Shown piece by piece: positions 1 to 7,068 of a DNA stretch of 10,498 nt (positions within the stretch are counted from its first letter, which is position 1; each line of letters begins with the position of its first letter). Location: contig CACZNY010000255.1 in assembly GCA_902782655.1 (NCBI GenBank), forward strand, positions 1-10,498, given 5' to 3'. Under the pieces are notes generated by a model. That model saw only the letters and a list, made by a program, of their open reading frames with translations, ran no database searches and was not told where the DNA came from. The DNA comes from an uncultured Lachnospiraceae bacterium (GTDB lineage Bacteria > Bacillota > Clostridia > Lachnospirales > Lachnospiraceae). The position numbers and the translations under genes are program-made.

Positions 1-203
1 CGCTCCTTTTCAAGCTCGTCAGCCTGTACCACAAGCTCCTTCTCCTTGCCTATGAGCTCGGTCTGCTTAGCATCATACTGCATCTGCGCATGGAGCATGG
101 TAAAGGCTATAATAAGCACGAAAACCAAAAGCAGCCCCGCCATCATGTCCGAGTAGGACAGCCAGTATGTAGTTTCCTCGTCTGTTTTCCTTCTTCGTCT
201 CAT
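1..203 (-). CDS. MotB/ZorB-like membrane protein, N-terminal part (cut by window edge)
   Basis: The first 67 codons are visible, starting at the ATG at 203-201 directly after the TAA stop of the MotA-like gene (zero spacing), so the two are almost certainly co-translated. The protein opens with a short basic cytoplasmic stretch (MRRRRK), then the hallmark WLSYSDMM followed by a single hydrophobic helix (about residues 21-36), then a charged, probably coiled stretch rich in E and K. Asp19 in the YSDMM motif sits where MotB-family proteins carry the proton-accepting aspartate of the stator channel. In the family the part outside the membrane ends in an OmpA-like peptidoglycan-binding domain, which lies beyond the window here. 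I infer the ion-channel partner of the MotA-like protein. It could be ZorB of a Zorya-type system, or the B subunit of an uncharacterised ZorAB-like motor. Confidence 0.85.
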   Translation of the reverse strand, partial: MRRRRKTDEETTYWLSYSDMMAGLLLVFVLIIAFTMLHAQMQYDAKQTELIGKEKELVVQADELEKE

Positions 204-1784
204 TTATCTTCTTCTGTAATAGGATTCCGTATTCTGTATCACGCTCTTCAGCTCATCAAGCGACCTCGCCACCTCGTCAAGCCCCTGCTCTATGCCGCGG
301 TAGGAATAATCCACCACCTCGGGCACCCGTCCAAGAGTATTATTGATATCCTCTATGGTCTCCTTGAAATGGTTCTCCACTACCTGCAGATTTTCATTGA
401 TGATATTGAAGGTCTCATTGACCTCCACCGGTATAGCCTCTATGAGCTTCTGAAGCGACCTGAGTCTCTCCTCCTGCGCGCGAAGCCTCTCGTCATAAGC
501 CTGTGAAGAAAGATCCAGCGACTTCCTGTAATGCTCAAGATCGGAAACATAGTGCCCTGCGCCGTTTAAGATCACCTGGCTGTTCTCGTTTTCCTTTCTT
601 AAGATCTCAAGGGTCTCATTGACCTCCCTCTCCATGGAGAGCACCTTATCGGAATAAAGCCTCAGGGCATTTGCCACCTGCTGGGTCTGCTCTGCCACCG
701 TATTTACATTATCGGCCGTACTGAGGTTCTTTTCGAATATCTCCTTCATCTGCCTTTCATTTGCCTCCTGCAGGGCAATGGTATCATCCACCTTGAGGGA
801 GAGCTTTGCGAAGGAATCCCCGAGAGAGCGGTTCATCTCGGATATGAAGATATCAACTATACGGTTCAGCTGCTCCATCTGGCTTCTTGTGGCCATATTG
901 GCGAAATTCTCTATGGTCCTGTCGAAGCGGTCAAACTGAGGCTCCAGAAGCTCCTGCAGCCCCTTGGAGAGCTGGTGCGCCACTGTATCCGAAAGGCTCG
1001 TGATAGCCTCGGTCTGCTGCTGCTGAAGCTCCATGAGACGGTTCACCCCGTCGGTAGCCGTATCCGGCATCACATATTTCTTATACGCCGAAAGGAAATC
1101 CCTTACCGCCCTTTCGGTATCATCCAGCCTCCTCTTGTATACGTAGTTGAATACAAGAGAAAAGACCATGCCGTAGATCGATGTATGGAAGGCAACCTTG
1201 ATGCCCTCCATCAGAGGCTCGATGCTTTGGGTGATCTCCGCGGTCGTGCCTGTATTGAAGCTCTGCAGGCCAAGCGACAGCCCTATGAAGGTGCCCAGGA
1301 TACCGAGTCCCGTCATGACTCCGGCCACCTGGTTCAGTCTCTCCCTGTGTATCACGGTATCCACGAGATCAAGCCCGATATAATCCTCAATATCGCATTT
1401 ATAGTAGGTCTTATCGGTATGGACTATGCGCTCCAGCTCATACTGATAGTCCTGGTACTGTCTCGCCAGTATCCTGTCCTTGAAGAGCTCCTCCTTGTCC
1501 TCATTGTACTTTTCCCAGAGAAACTTGTGGGTATGCCTCGCATCGTCCTCTATCTTTTCAGTGACCCTTATAAGATCAGCCGTCATGCGGGCGGCAGGAC
1601 GCAGGCTCCCGCCTGTACTGAAGATCAGGATCAGTCCCACTATAATGAACATCGCTATGTTCACCAGGACATTGGTAATGCCTCCCGCCTGCAGCACGGT
1701 GAAGAAATTCAGATATATACAGACCACCGCCATGGCGATGTATGTGATCAATAAAAGCAGCTCATATCCTCTTTTTTTACTCAT
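204..1784 (-). CDS. MotA/TolQ/ExbB-family proton-channel protein with long helical tail (ZorA-like)
   Basis: This 526-residue membrane protein has hydrophobic helices at about 9-29, 35-57, 152-175 and 195-216. The last two carry the conserved core of the MotA/TolQ/ExbB fold (GLGILGTFIGLSLGL at 159-173, then AFHTSIYGMVFSLVF at 198-212). Residues 60-150 form a charged cytoplasmic loop. Residues 220-526 are almost entirely predicted helix with heptad-like hydrophobic spacing and no recognisable enzymatic domain. Flagellar MotA is about 290 residues and TolQ/ExbB about 230, so the roughly 300-residue tail is the distinguishing feature and matches ZorA-type proteins. The start is supported by an AGGTGA Shine-Dalgarno element 7 nt upstream. 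The MotB-like partner begins at the next base after its stop. I infer an ion-driven motor complex in the cytoplasmic membrane with a cytoplasmic rod. A defence role is possible but not shown by this window. Confidence 0.88.
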   Translation of the reverse strand: MSKKRGYELLLLITYIAMAVVCIYLNFFTVLQAGGITNVLVNIAMFIIVGLILIFSTGGSLRPAARMTADLIRVTEKIEDDARHTHKFLWEKYNEDKEELFKDRILARQYQDYQYELERIVHTDKTYYKCDIEDYIGLDLVDTVIHRERLNQVAGVMTGLGILGTFIGLSLGLQSFNTGTTAEITQSIEPLMEGIKVAFHTSIYGMVFSLVFNYVYKRRLDDTERAVRDFLSAYKKYVMPDTATDGVNRLMELQQQQTEAITSLSDTVAHQLSKGLQELLEPQFDRFDRTIENFANMATRSQMEQLNRIVDIFISEMNRSLGDSFAKLSLKVDDTIALQEANERQMKEIFEKNLSTADNVNTVAEQTQQVANALRLYSDKVLSMEREVNETLEILRKENENSQVILNGAGHYVSDLEHYRKSLDLSSQAYDERLRAQEERLRSLQKLIEAIPVEVNETFNIINENLQVVENHFKETIEDINNTLGRVPEVVDYSYRGIEQGLDEVARSLDELKSVIQNTESYYRRR

Positions 1785-1813
1785 TCCCCTCTCACCTCAC
1801 AGGCAGTATTGGC

Positions 1814-1844
1814 GCAGGATTCCTGCTTGAATCACCTGATTTCA
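1814..1844. promoter_or_regulatory. Two adjacent dyads in the leader of the ZorAB-like pair
   Basis: GCAGGATTCCTGC (1814-1826) is a perfect inverted repeat of 6 bp around one central base. Two bases further on, AATCA-CC-TGATT (1830-1841) is a second perfect 5-bp dyad within an imperfect TGAA/TTCA frame (1828-1844). They lie just downstream of the candidate promoter, where a repressor could act. An RNA hairpin is less likely for the first because it has almost no loop. No regulator family is recognised. Confidence 0.25.
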
Positions 1845-1868
1845 CATTCCGAAAGCTGCGCTCATTCA

Positions 1869-1898
1869 ATGATATCAAAAATCCTTCCCCCCTGACAA
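1869..1898 (-). promoter_or_regulatory. Candidate sigma-A-type promoter for the MotA/ZorA-like gene
   Basis: On the minus strand TTGTCA (1898-1893, 5 of 6 matches to TTGACA) is followed after 18 nt by TATCAT (1874-1869, 5 of 6 matches to TATAAT). Transcription would start near 1862 and leave a leader of about 75-80 nt before the ATG at 1784. The spacer contains a run of six G residues. It is a consensus match only, without transcript evidence. Confidence 0.4.
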
Positions 1899-1978
1899 GC
1901 AAAGACACAAACTGTTCACTAATGCGGGGCAGCCGAAAAGCATATGCACAGCTCTTCTGTAAAAGCCGCTCATACCGT

Positions 1979-2740
1979 TTACTTCTCTTCGCCGCTCTCC
2001 TTCCTGTACTGGGTGGGATTCTTTCCCACCTCCTTGCGGAAGGTCCTGCTGAAATAGAACTGATCGGGGTAGCCCGAAAGCTCTCCGACCCTCGCTATGG
2101 GCTCATCAGTATCGGCAAGCAGCCTTTTGGCCTCCTTTATCCTTATGGAGGTCAGGAATCTGACCGGCGACTCACCTCTGTCCCTCGTAAAGATCCTGCT
2201 GAGGTAGGCAGAGGAAAATCCGTATTCCTCCGCCAGCTTCCCAAGATCGATCTCCTCCCTGAAATGCTCCCTTATATACCTCTCGGTCCGCTTCACTATC
2301 TCCCCTGCGCTCCTTCCAGATATCCCCTCCTCATCCGGAAGCTCATATCTTTCCTGAAGCTTAAGGCTCAGCTTTTCAAGTATCGCCGCAAGCTTCTCCT
2401 CCGATACGGGCTTCAGCAGATAATCAAAGACCCCCTGTCTTATGGCCTCCCTGGCATATTCAAAATCCGCGTATCCCGTAAGGATGACGGTCAGGATATC
2501 GGGGTATTTCTCATGGATGCATTTTGCGAGCTCCAGACCGTCCATCTCAGGCATCCGTATATCCGTGAATACCACATGGATATTACCGTCAGCAAGCGCC
2601 TCAAGCGCCGATCTGCCCTCCCCGCATTCAGCCACTGTCCTGAAGCTTTGGTCGGCCTCGCCGATGCGCCTTTTCAGGGACTGTCTGAGCATATATTCAT
2701 CATCTGCTATGAGCACATTATAATGGTCTGTCCTTATCAT
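1979..2740 (-). CDS. YesN-like response regulator (REC + AraC-type DNA-binding domain)
   Basis: This 253-residue cytoplasmic regulator has an N-terminal receiver domain (about residues 6-125) and a C-terminal AraC/XylS helix-turn-helix domain (about 147-248). The receiver has all key residues: the acidic pair D13/D14, phosphoacceptor D60 in VFTDIRMPEMDG, T88 and K110 in the LLKP motif. The two DNA-binding helix-turn-helix units lie near 165-186 and 214-235, ending with the family signature FYFSRTFRKEVGKNPTQYRK. The ATG overlaps the kinase stop as ATGA and is preceded by GGAGGG, so it is translationally coupled to its cognate kinase. Phosphorylation by the kinase should activate binding to a target promoter, in this family usually one for carbohydrate uptake or hydrolysis genes. 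At 253 residues it is the compact type with little linker. The target is not visible in this window. Confidence 0.95.
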   Translation of the reverse strand: MIRTDHYNVLIADDEYMLRQSLKRRIGEADQSFRTVAECGEGRSALEALADGNIHVVFTDIRMPEMDGLELAKCIHEKYPDILTVILTGYADFEYAREAIRQGVFDYLLKPVSEEKLAAILEKLSLKLQERYELPDEEGISGRSAGEIVKRTERYIREHFREEIDLGKLAEEYGFSSAYLSRIFTRDRGESPVRFLTSIRIKEAKRLLADTDEPIARVGELSGYPDQFYFSRTFRKEVGKNPTQYRKESGEEK

Positions 2741-4578
2741 TTTCCCTCCGTGCGGCTTTTATCCTCACGCTCCTTCACATGACCTCCTATGGTGACGAAG
2801 GCTCCGCCCTCTTCATTATTCCCGAAATCAAAGACAAAGGGGATGCCGTCCAGAAGATAAAGCCTTATAAAGATATTGAGTATCCCCATTCCCTCTATCT
2901 TGAGGCTCGGCAGCACTCCCGAAGCAAGGATCTCATCCATATTATGCCTTAATTCCCTGTCTACTGCAGGATCAAAGCCCGGACCGTTGTCGGATACCGT
3001 CACATGCCAGTCGTCCCCGTCACGCCCTCCTTTAACCCTTATCTCCCAGGGCTCCCTGTGGGTCATGACAGCCTTTACGGCATTTTCCACGAGAAGCTGC
3101 ACGCAAAGCTTCGGCACCATGCAGTCAAGGATATCGTCCGCGATATCATAGGAGTAATCAAGCCCCGCTCCGAAGCGCCTTTTGATGCAGCCCAGATACC
3201 TGTCCACCTGCTCCATCTCCTCCTCTACCCTTATGCGCATTTCACGGTTTGACGATATGTAGCGCAATATGGAGGTGATGTCGCTGCACATCCCGGATAC
3301 CTCTTCAGTCATGCCGCTGTCTGCCATCTCACCTATCATCGAAAGCGAATTATAGAGAAAATGCGGATTCATCTGGGACTGAAGCGCCAGCATCTGTGCC
3401 TGCATCTCCTGCTCCTTTAAGGTGAGCATGGTCTGTGTCGCGCTCTCCTGCAGCCCGATGCTGTTATTTATGGAGTCTTTCAGCTCATCTATCTCCAATA
3501 CGCCCGAATCAGGCATTTCAAGCCTTGCAAACTGCGGCTTCTTCGCATCCAGCAGGAAAGCATATATCCGGCTTATGGGATCGCTGAGCTGCCTTGCAAG
3601 AGCCGCCGAAAGAGCCAGACAGAAGATAAAGATCAGGATCACGGCAAGGACTATGGGAATAAAGGATCTGTAAACAGGCTCCATGAATACCGCATCATCC
3701 ACGGCCATGGCTACCGTCAGCCCGTCCTCCCTGTCCTCGGAAAAGCAGAGGTACTGCTTCTTCCCCGTATAGGCATTCACTATCTCGCCGTCTCCCTTAT
3801 CCTTGAATGCATAGTAGGAGAAAATGGCTTCCTTCGGATATATCTGCCTTCCGTCCCCGTCATAGACGGCTATCACGGGCTCCAGAGCCGATATGTCATG
3901 CTTTAGGGGCTCGAATACCTCTTCATAATAGGTCTTTACTTCGATAAAGCCGGCAGGCGCGTGGAAATCCTCGTAGAACATCCGGCAAAGAGAAAAATAA
4001 AAAGTATCCTTCGGTACACCAGCGCTTTTTGATGCAAGCTCATCACGGGCCGGAGCAAAAATATATTTCCTCCCGGCAAGGGCTTCGGCCTTATCATGCC
4101 AGCTCTGATACTTTGCGCTGAAGGGAAGGTCGCCGTTATAGTTTCCCACTCCATAGCCGCCCTCGTTGATATCGTAGAGATTAAGCTGCCTCATGGCGAA
4201 ATCAAAGCCCTTCAGTGATATCATTGTCCCCGCAAGGGACTGCCTCGCACGGTTCCTTTCAAAGGAGCTTTCAGCCTTCATATAGGCCGAGAACTCATCC
4301 TTAAGCTCATCTGACGCAATGGAATAAAGCAGGATGGTATCCATCTCCTTCACCGTCCGCCCAAGTCCCGCTGCCACCTGGGCACAGGAGGATCTCATGT
4401 CGCGGGTGGCATTGCTTTTTAGCGTCCTGTACTGCATGAAGGAAAAGATCAGCGAGATAAGCCCCAGCGTCACAGCTGTTATGAGCAGCAGGGTCTTGAG
4501 CAGTATGATCCTGATGCTTGTCTGCTTCAGAGGGCTTAAAGCGCCCGGTGCTTCTTTGCCGTATGTCCTGTCCTTCAT
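2737..4578 (-). CDS. YesM-like sensor histidine kinase
   Basis: This 613-residue membrane kinase begins with a short cytoplasmic tail and TM1 (about 24-48). A large extracytoplasmic sensor region follows (about 50-303, probably Cache-like, judged by length and position only). Then come TM2 (about 304-327), a HAMP-like linker starting at LARQLSDPI, a His_kinase (LytS/YesM class) dimerisation segment and an HATPase_c domain. The phospho-accepting histidine is H406 in QSQMNPHFLYNSLSMIGEMA. The ATP-binding N-box contains N499 (LLVENAVKAV), the G1 box is SDNGPGF (529-535) and the G2 box is GMGILN (563-568). The N-box has KAV where family members commonly show KHG, a mild deviation. It overlaps the GH31 stop by 4 nt and the response-regulator start by 4 nt. 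The ligand is not evident; the GH31 neighbour suggests an oligosaccharide signal, which is inference. Confidence 0.94.
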   Translation of the reverse strand: MKDRTYGKEAPGALSPLKQTSIRIILLKTLLLITAVTLGLISLIFSFMQYRTLKSNATRDMRSSCAQVAAGLGRTVKEMDTILLYSIASDELKDEFSAYMKAESSFERNRARQSLAGTMISLKGFDFAMRQLNLYDINEGGYGVGNYNGDLPFSAKYQSWHDKAEALAGRKYIFAPARDELASKSAGVPKDTFYFSLCRMFYEDFHAPAGFIEVKTYYEEVFEPLKHDISALEPVIAVYDGDGRQIYPKEAIFSYYAFKDKGDGEIVNAYTGKKQYLCFSEDREDGLTVAMAVDDAVFMEPVYRSFIPIVLAVILIFIFCLALSAALARQLSDPISRIYAFLLDAKKPQFARLEMPDSGVLEIDELKDSINNSIGLQESATQTMLTLKEQEMQAQMLALQSQMNPHFLYNSLSMIGEMADSGMTEEVSGMCSDITSILRYISSNREMRIRVEEEMEQVDRYLGCIKRRFGAGLDYSYDIADDILDCMVPKLCVQLLVENAVKAVMTHREPWEIRVKGGRDGDDWHVTVSDNGPGFDPAVDRELRHNMDEILASGVLPSLKIEGMGILNIFIRLYLLDGIPFVFDFGNNEEGGAFVTIGGHVKEREDKSRTEGK

Positions 4579-7067
4579 GAAAGGAGCAGGATCTTTAAGT
4601 CACTGCCTGTATAGTCAGCTTCCTGTTTGAATTCGCCGTTAAGATAAAGCTTAAGCCTGCGGACAGCCTTCATTCCCTCGAAATGCCGCCCGGGCAGCTC
4701 TTCCCCCACAGTCCGGTCTTCAGCCTTAAGACCCGCGCCACGGCCGCTTATACTTAGTTCAGACGATGCATCATCCCAGCTGATACGAACGGTCTCATAT
4801 TCTCCCCGCTCATATGCGTAGTCATCACCCGCATCATCATAATAAAGGAATTCCCCGTCCGCTCCAGTATAGATATGAAGCTCCACCGGCTCATCATTAT
4901 CCTCCATGGCATATGTGAGTCCCTGTCTCACGGGTATTACAGAGCCTCCCCTTGCGAAGAGCGGCATGCGGTCAATGGGCGCCTTAACGGTGACGCTCTG
5001 TCCGCCCTCATATTTTTTATTGTCCCATATATCGTACCACACAGCACCCGCAGGAAGATAGCACTCCCATATCTTTTCCCGGTCAAGCTCCCTGCTTTCC
5101 GCCTCATAATACATGGGTCTTGTCACAGGGCATACCAGAAGACTTCTGCCGAACATGAATTCATCATGCCGTCCCGCTGCCACCTTATCCTCCGGGAAAT
5201 CAAAGAGCAGGCTTCTCATCATGGTCCCCGCCTCAAGCCTTACCTGCCCCGCCAGCGAATAGATGTAGGGCATCAGCTTATATCTAAGCCTTATGGCCTT
5301 TGCTATGGCATCATAGAAAGGCTCTCCCTCCTTACCGAAATTCCAGATCTCCCTCGGAGTATCCGTGCCGTGGGAGCGGAACATTGGCAGGAAGGCTCCC
5401 ATCTGAAGCCATCTGACATAAAGCTCGCAATACCCCTTATCCTGCACTCCCTCATCATAAGCCCCGTGCCAGAACCATTTGGGTGTCGGATCATTATTAC
5501 AGCCGCAGCCCCGCCTTCTCCATTCCTTCCCCACGGTGAAAAAGCCGCCGATATCAAGCGTCCAGTACGGGTAGCCCGAAAGCCCCATATTAAGCCCCTC
5601 TGTTATCTGATCCCTTAAGGTCTCCCAGGAAGCGCAGGTGTCTCCCGACCAGAGCATGGCCGCATATCTCTGTCCCGACGCATAGCCTGAGCGGGTAAGG
5701 TTCAGCACTCTTTTGTTCTCTGTTTCCTTCCTCTGATTCTCGAATATCCCCTTCGCATGCATTAGAGCATAGGCATTGGCCTTTTCCGGCGGAAGGTATT
5801 TCTTATGCTCATCACCTACTGTCTGATATCTCTTCCAGGGCTCCCGCTTTATCTCACCGCCCCAGTCGGGACCTGAGAAGGGCTCTGTGGAGTCACACCA
5901 GAAGGAATCAAAGCCCTTATCAAAAAGCCCCTCCTTTACCTGCCTCCAGTAAACCTCCCTCGCCTTCTCATCGAAGGCATCATAGGTCGCAAGGTCATTA
6001 AGGAGCTGTCCCTTTGACAGGAATTCCTCATGGTTTTCGGTACCTGAGTTCATATTGGGCCAGACCGATACCATGGTATGGACGTTCATCTCATGAAGCT
6101 TATCGGAGCACTCCTTCATGTCACCGTACCTTTCGGGATCGAGGATCTTATTCCCCCACTTATCCTTCTCCCAGGTATTCCAGTCCTGCACCACGCAGTC
6201 TATGGGTATGCCGAGCTTTCTGTATCTTCCCGCTACCTCCACCAGCTCCTTTGCGGTATAGTACTGCTCCTTTGACTGCACATAGCCGTAGGCCCACTTG
6301 GGCAGCATCGCCGCATCCCCTGTCAGATACCTGAAGCCTGCCACTATCTCATCCATGCTCTCCCCTGCTATGAAGTAGTAGTCGAGATACGGTATCGCAT
6401 CAAAGAAAAGATATGAGCCGTTTTCCGTATCGGAGAAGGTCATAAGACAGGAGCAGTCAAAGAAGATGCCATATCCCCTGTCGGATACCAGCATTGGCAT
6501 GGGTATGCGCATATTGTGCTGATATAGGTACTGCACATGATGCCGGTAATCATAGATCCCCTCTTCAGCCTGCCCCAGGCCGTGTATGCTCTCATCGTCT
6601 GCAAAGCAAAAATGCAGCCTTCCCTGAAGAGCCTTATGATCCTCCACCTCCTTAAGGTTTTTTATGAAGTTCCTCTCCCCGTCCACGGTCTTAACCCTGT
6701 CGATAACGGGAGCCTCGTCTCCCGTAGTATATTTCATGACGGGTATCTCCATGAATTCCTTTTTGCCCTCCTGCAAAAGAGTGCTGCCGTCCGAGGCTTT
6801 TATCCATCTGATCCTGAGACCGTCCTTCAAGACAACGGCGCCTGCTTCTCCACCGCCTATCCTTATCTGATCCTCCGACTTAAAGACCTCCATACCGATA
6901 TCTTCATTTACCCTGCGCGCTCTCTCATCGGTAAGAAACGAGCCCTCGCTGCCGTAATCTCCCTTCACGTACCTGCAGTGTATGATGTTTCCCCGGACAT
7001 AGGATAATTCAAGACTCTCCCCCTCCTGTTTAAGACATACCCTGTTTTCCTTTTCCCTTATTTCCAT
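4575..7067 (-). CDS. Glycoside hydrolase family 31 alpha-glycosidase, cytoplasmic
   Basis: This 830-residue retaining alpha-glycosidase has an N-terminal beta-sandwich (about 1-250), a (beta/alpha)8 catalytic barrel (about 255-610) and C-terminal beta domains (about 611-830). The likely nucleophile is D392 in FWCDSTEPF and the likely acid/base is D476 in LWSGDTCASWETL. Further family landmarks are QDWNTWEKDKWGN (barrel start), RSHGTDTPREIW (565-576) and MPLFARGGSVIPV (701-713). There is no signal peptide or lipobox, so it should act inside the cell on imported oligosaccharides. The length fits the family (about 700-850). The start is set by AGGGGG 6 nt upstream and lies one base after the AraC regulator stop. 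Specificity (alpha-xylosidase, alpha-glucosidase or another alpha-linked sugar) cannot be read reliably. A Cys-containing segment RRRGCGCNNDP (517-527) sits inside the barrel. The neighbouring AraC protein and two-component system are the likely controllers. Confidence 0.95.
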   Translation of the reverse strand: MEIREKENRVCLKQEGESLELSYVRGNIIHCRYVKGDYGSEGSFLTDERARRVNEDIGMEVFKSEDQIRIGGGEAGAVVLKDGLRIRWIKASDGSTLLQEGKKEFMEIPVMKYTTGDEAPVIDRVKTVDGERNFIKNLKEVEDHKALQGRLHFCFADDESIHGLGQAEEGIYDYRHHVQYLYQHNMRIPMPMLVSDRGYGIFFDCSCLMTFSDTENGSYLFFDAIPYLDYYFIAGESMDEIVAGFRYLTGDAAMLPKWAYGYVQSKEQYYTAKELVEVAGRYRKLGIPIDCVVQDWNTWEKDKWGNKILDPERYGDMKECSDKLHEMNVHTMVSVWPNMNSGTENHEEFLSKGQLLNDLATYDAFDEKAREVYWRQVKEGLFDKGFDSFWCDSTEPFSGPDWGGEIKREPWKRYQTVGDEHKKYLPPEKANAYALMHAKGIFENQRKETENKRVLNLTRSGYASGQRYAAMLWSGDTCASWETLRDQITEGLNMGLSGYPYWTLDIGGFFTVGKEWRRRGCGCNNDPTPKWFWHGAYDEGVQDKGYCELYVRWLQMGAFLPMFRSHGTDTPREIWNFGKEGEPFYDAIAKAIRLRYKLMPYIYSLAGQVRLEAGTMMRSLLFDFPEDKVAAGRHDEFMFGRSLLVCPVTRPMYYEAESRELDREKIWECYLPAGAVWYDIWDNKKYEGGQSVTVKAPIDRMPLFARGGSVIPVRQGLTYAMEDNDEPVELHIYTGADGEFLYYDDAGDDYAYERGEYETVRISWDDASSELSISGRGAGLKAEDRTVGEELPGRHFEGMKAVRRLKLYLNGEFKQEADYTGSDLKILLLS
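4576..4600 (-). promoter_or_regulatory. Start region of the sensor kinase lacking a Shine-Dalgarno site (coupled re-initiation)
   Basis: The bases just before the kinase ATG (TTAAAGATCCTGCTCCTTTC on the minus strand) contain no AGGAGG-like element. They instead hold a pyrimidine-rich CTCCTTTC, which resembles the anti-Shine-Dalgarno sequence. The start codon overlaps the GH31 stop as ATGA. Initiation therefore probably depends on ribosomes terminating on the GH31 gene, which would tie kinase output to glycosidase translation. Confidence 0.5.
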
Positions 7068-7068
7068 C

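Larger units (their letters stand above)
1785..1978. other. Intergenic region upstream of the ZorAB-like pair
   Basis: This is the only sizeable non-coding stretch in the window. No ORF with a convincing ribosome-binding site is seen in it. It holds a candidate minus-strand promoter and two short dyads, listed separately. I looked for a GC-rich hairpin followed by a T-run after the response-regulator stop and found none, so the upstream operon may read through into the ZorAB-like pair or end by another mechanism. Confidence 0.6.

Noticed and set aside
975..1754. Plus-strand open frame of 259 codons opposite the MotA-like gene
   Set aside because: It is a shadow frame of a clear membrane protein and has no recognisable domain or Shine-Dalgarno site.
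1..1784. Flagellar motAB stator genes
   Set aside because: The MotA-like protein is nearly twice the flagellar length because of its helical tail, and no flagellar or chemotaxis genes are present in the window.
1900..1978. Intrinsic terminator after the response-regulator gene
   Set aside because: Only a 4-bp stem (ACAG/CTGT) and the GCATATGC palindrome are present, without a GC-rich stem or a T-run.
1922..2782. Plus-strand open frame of 286 codons opposite the response regulator
   Set aside because: It lies wholly antisense to a gene with complete REC and AraC motifs, has no ribosome site or family resemblance, and is explained by the codon bias of the real gene.
4875..5618. Plus-strand open frame of 247 codons opposite GH31
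   Set aside because: It is antisense to the conserved GH31 catalytic and C-terminal regions, and its translation resembles no protein family.
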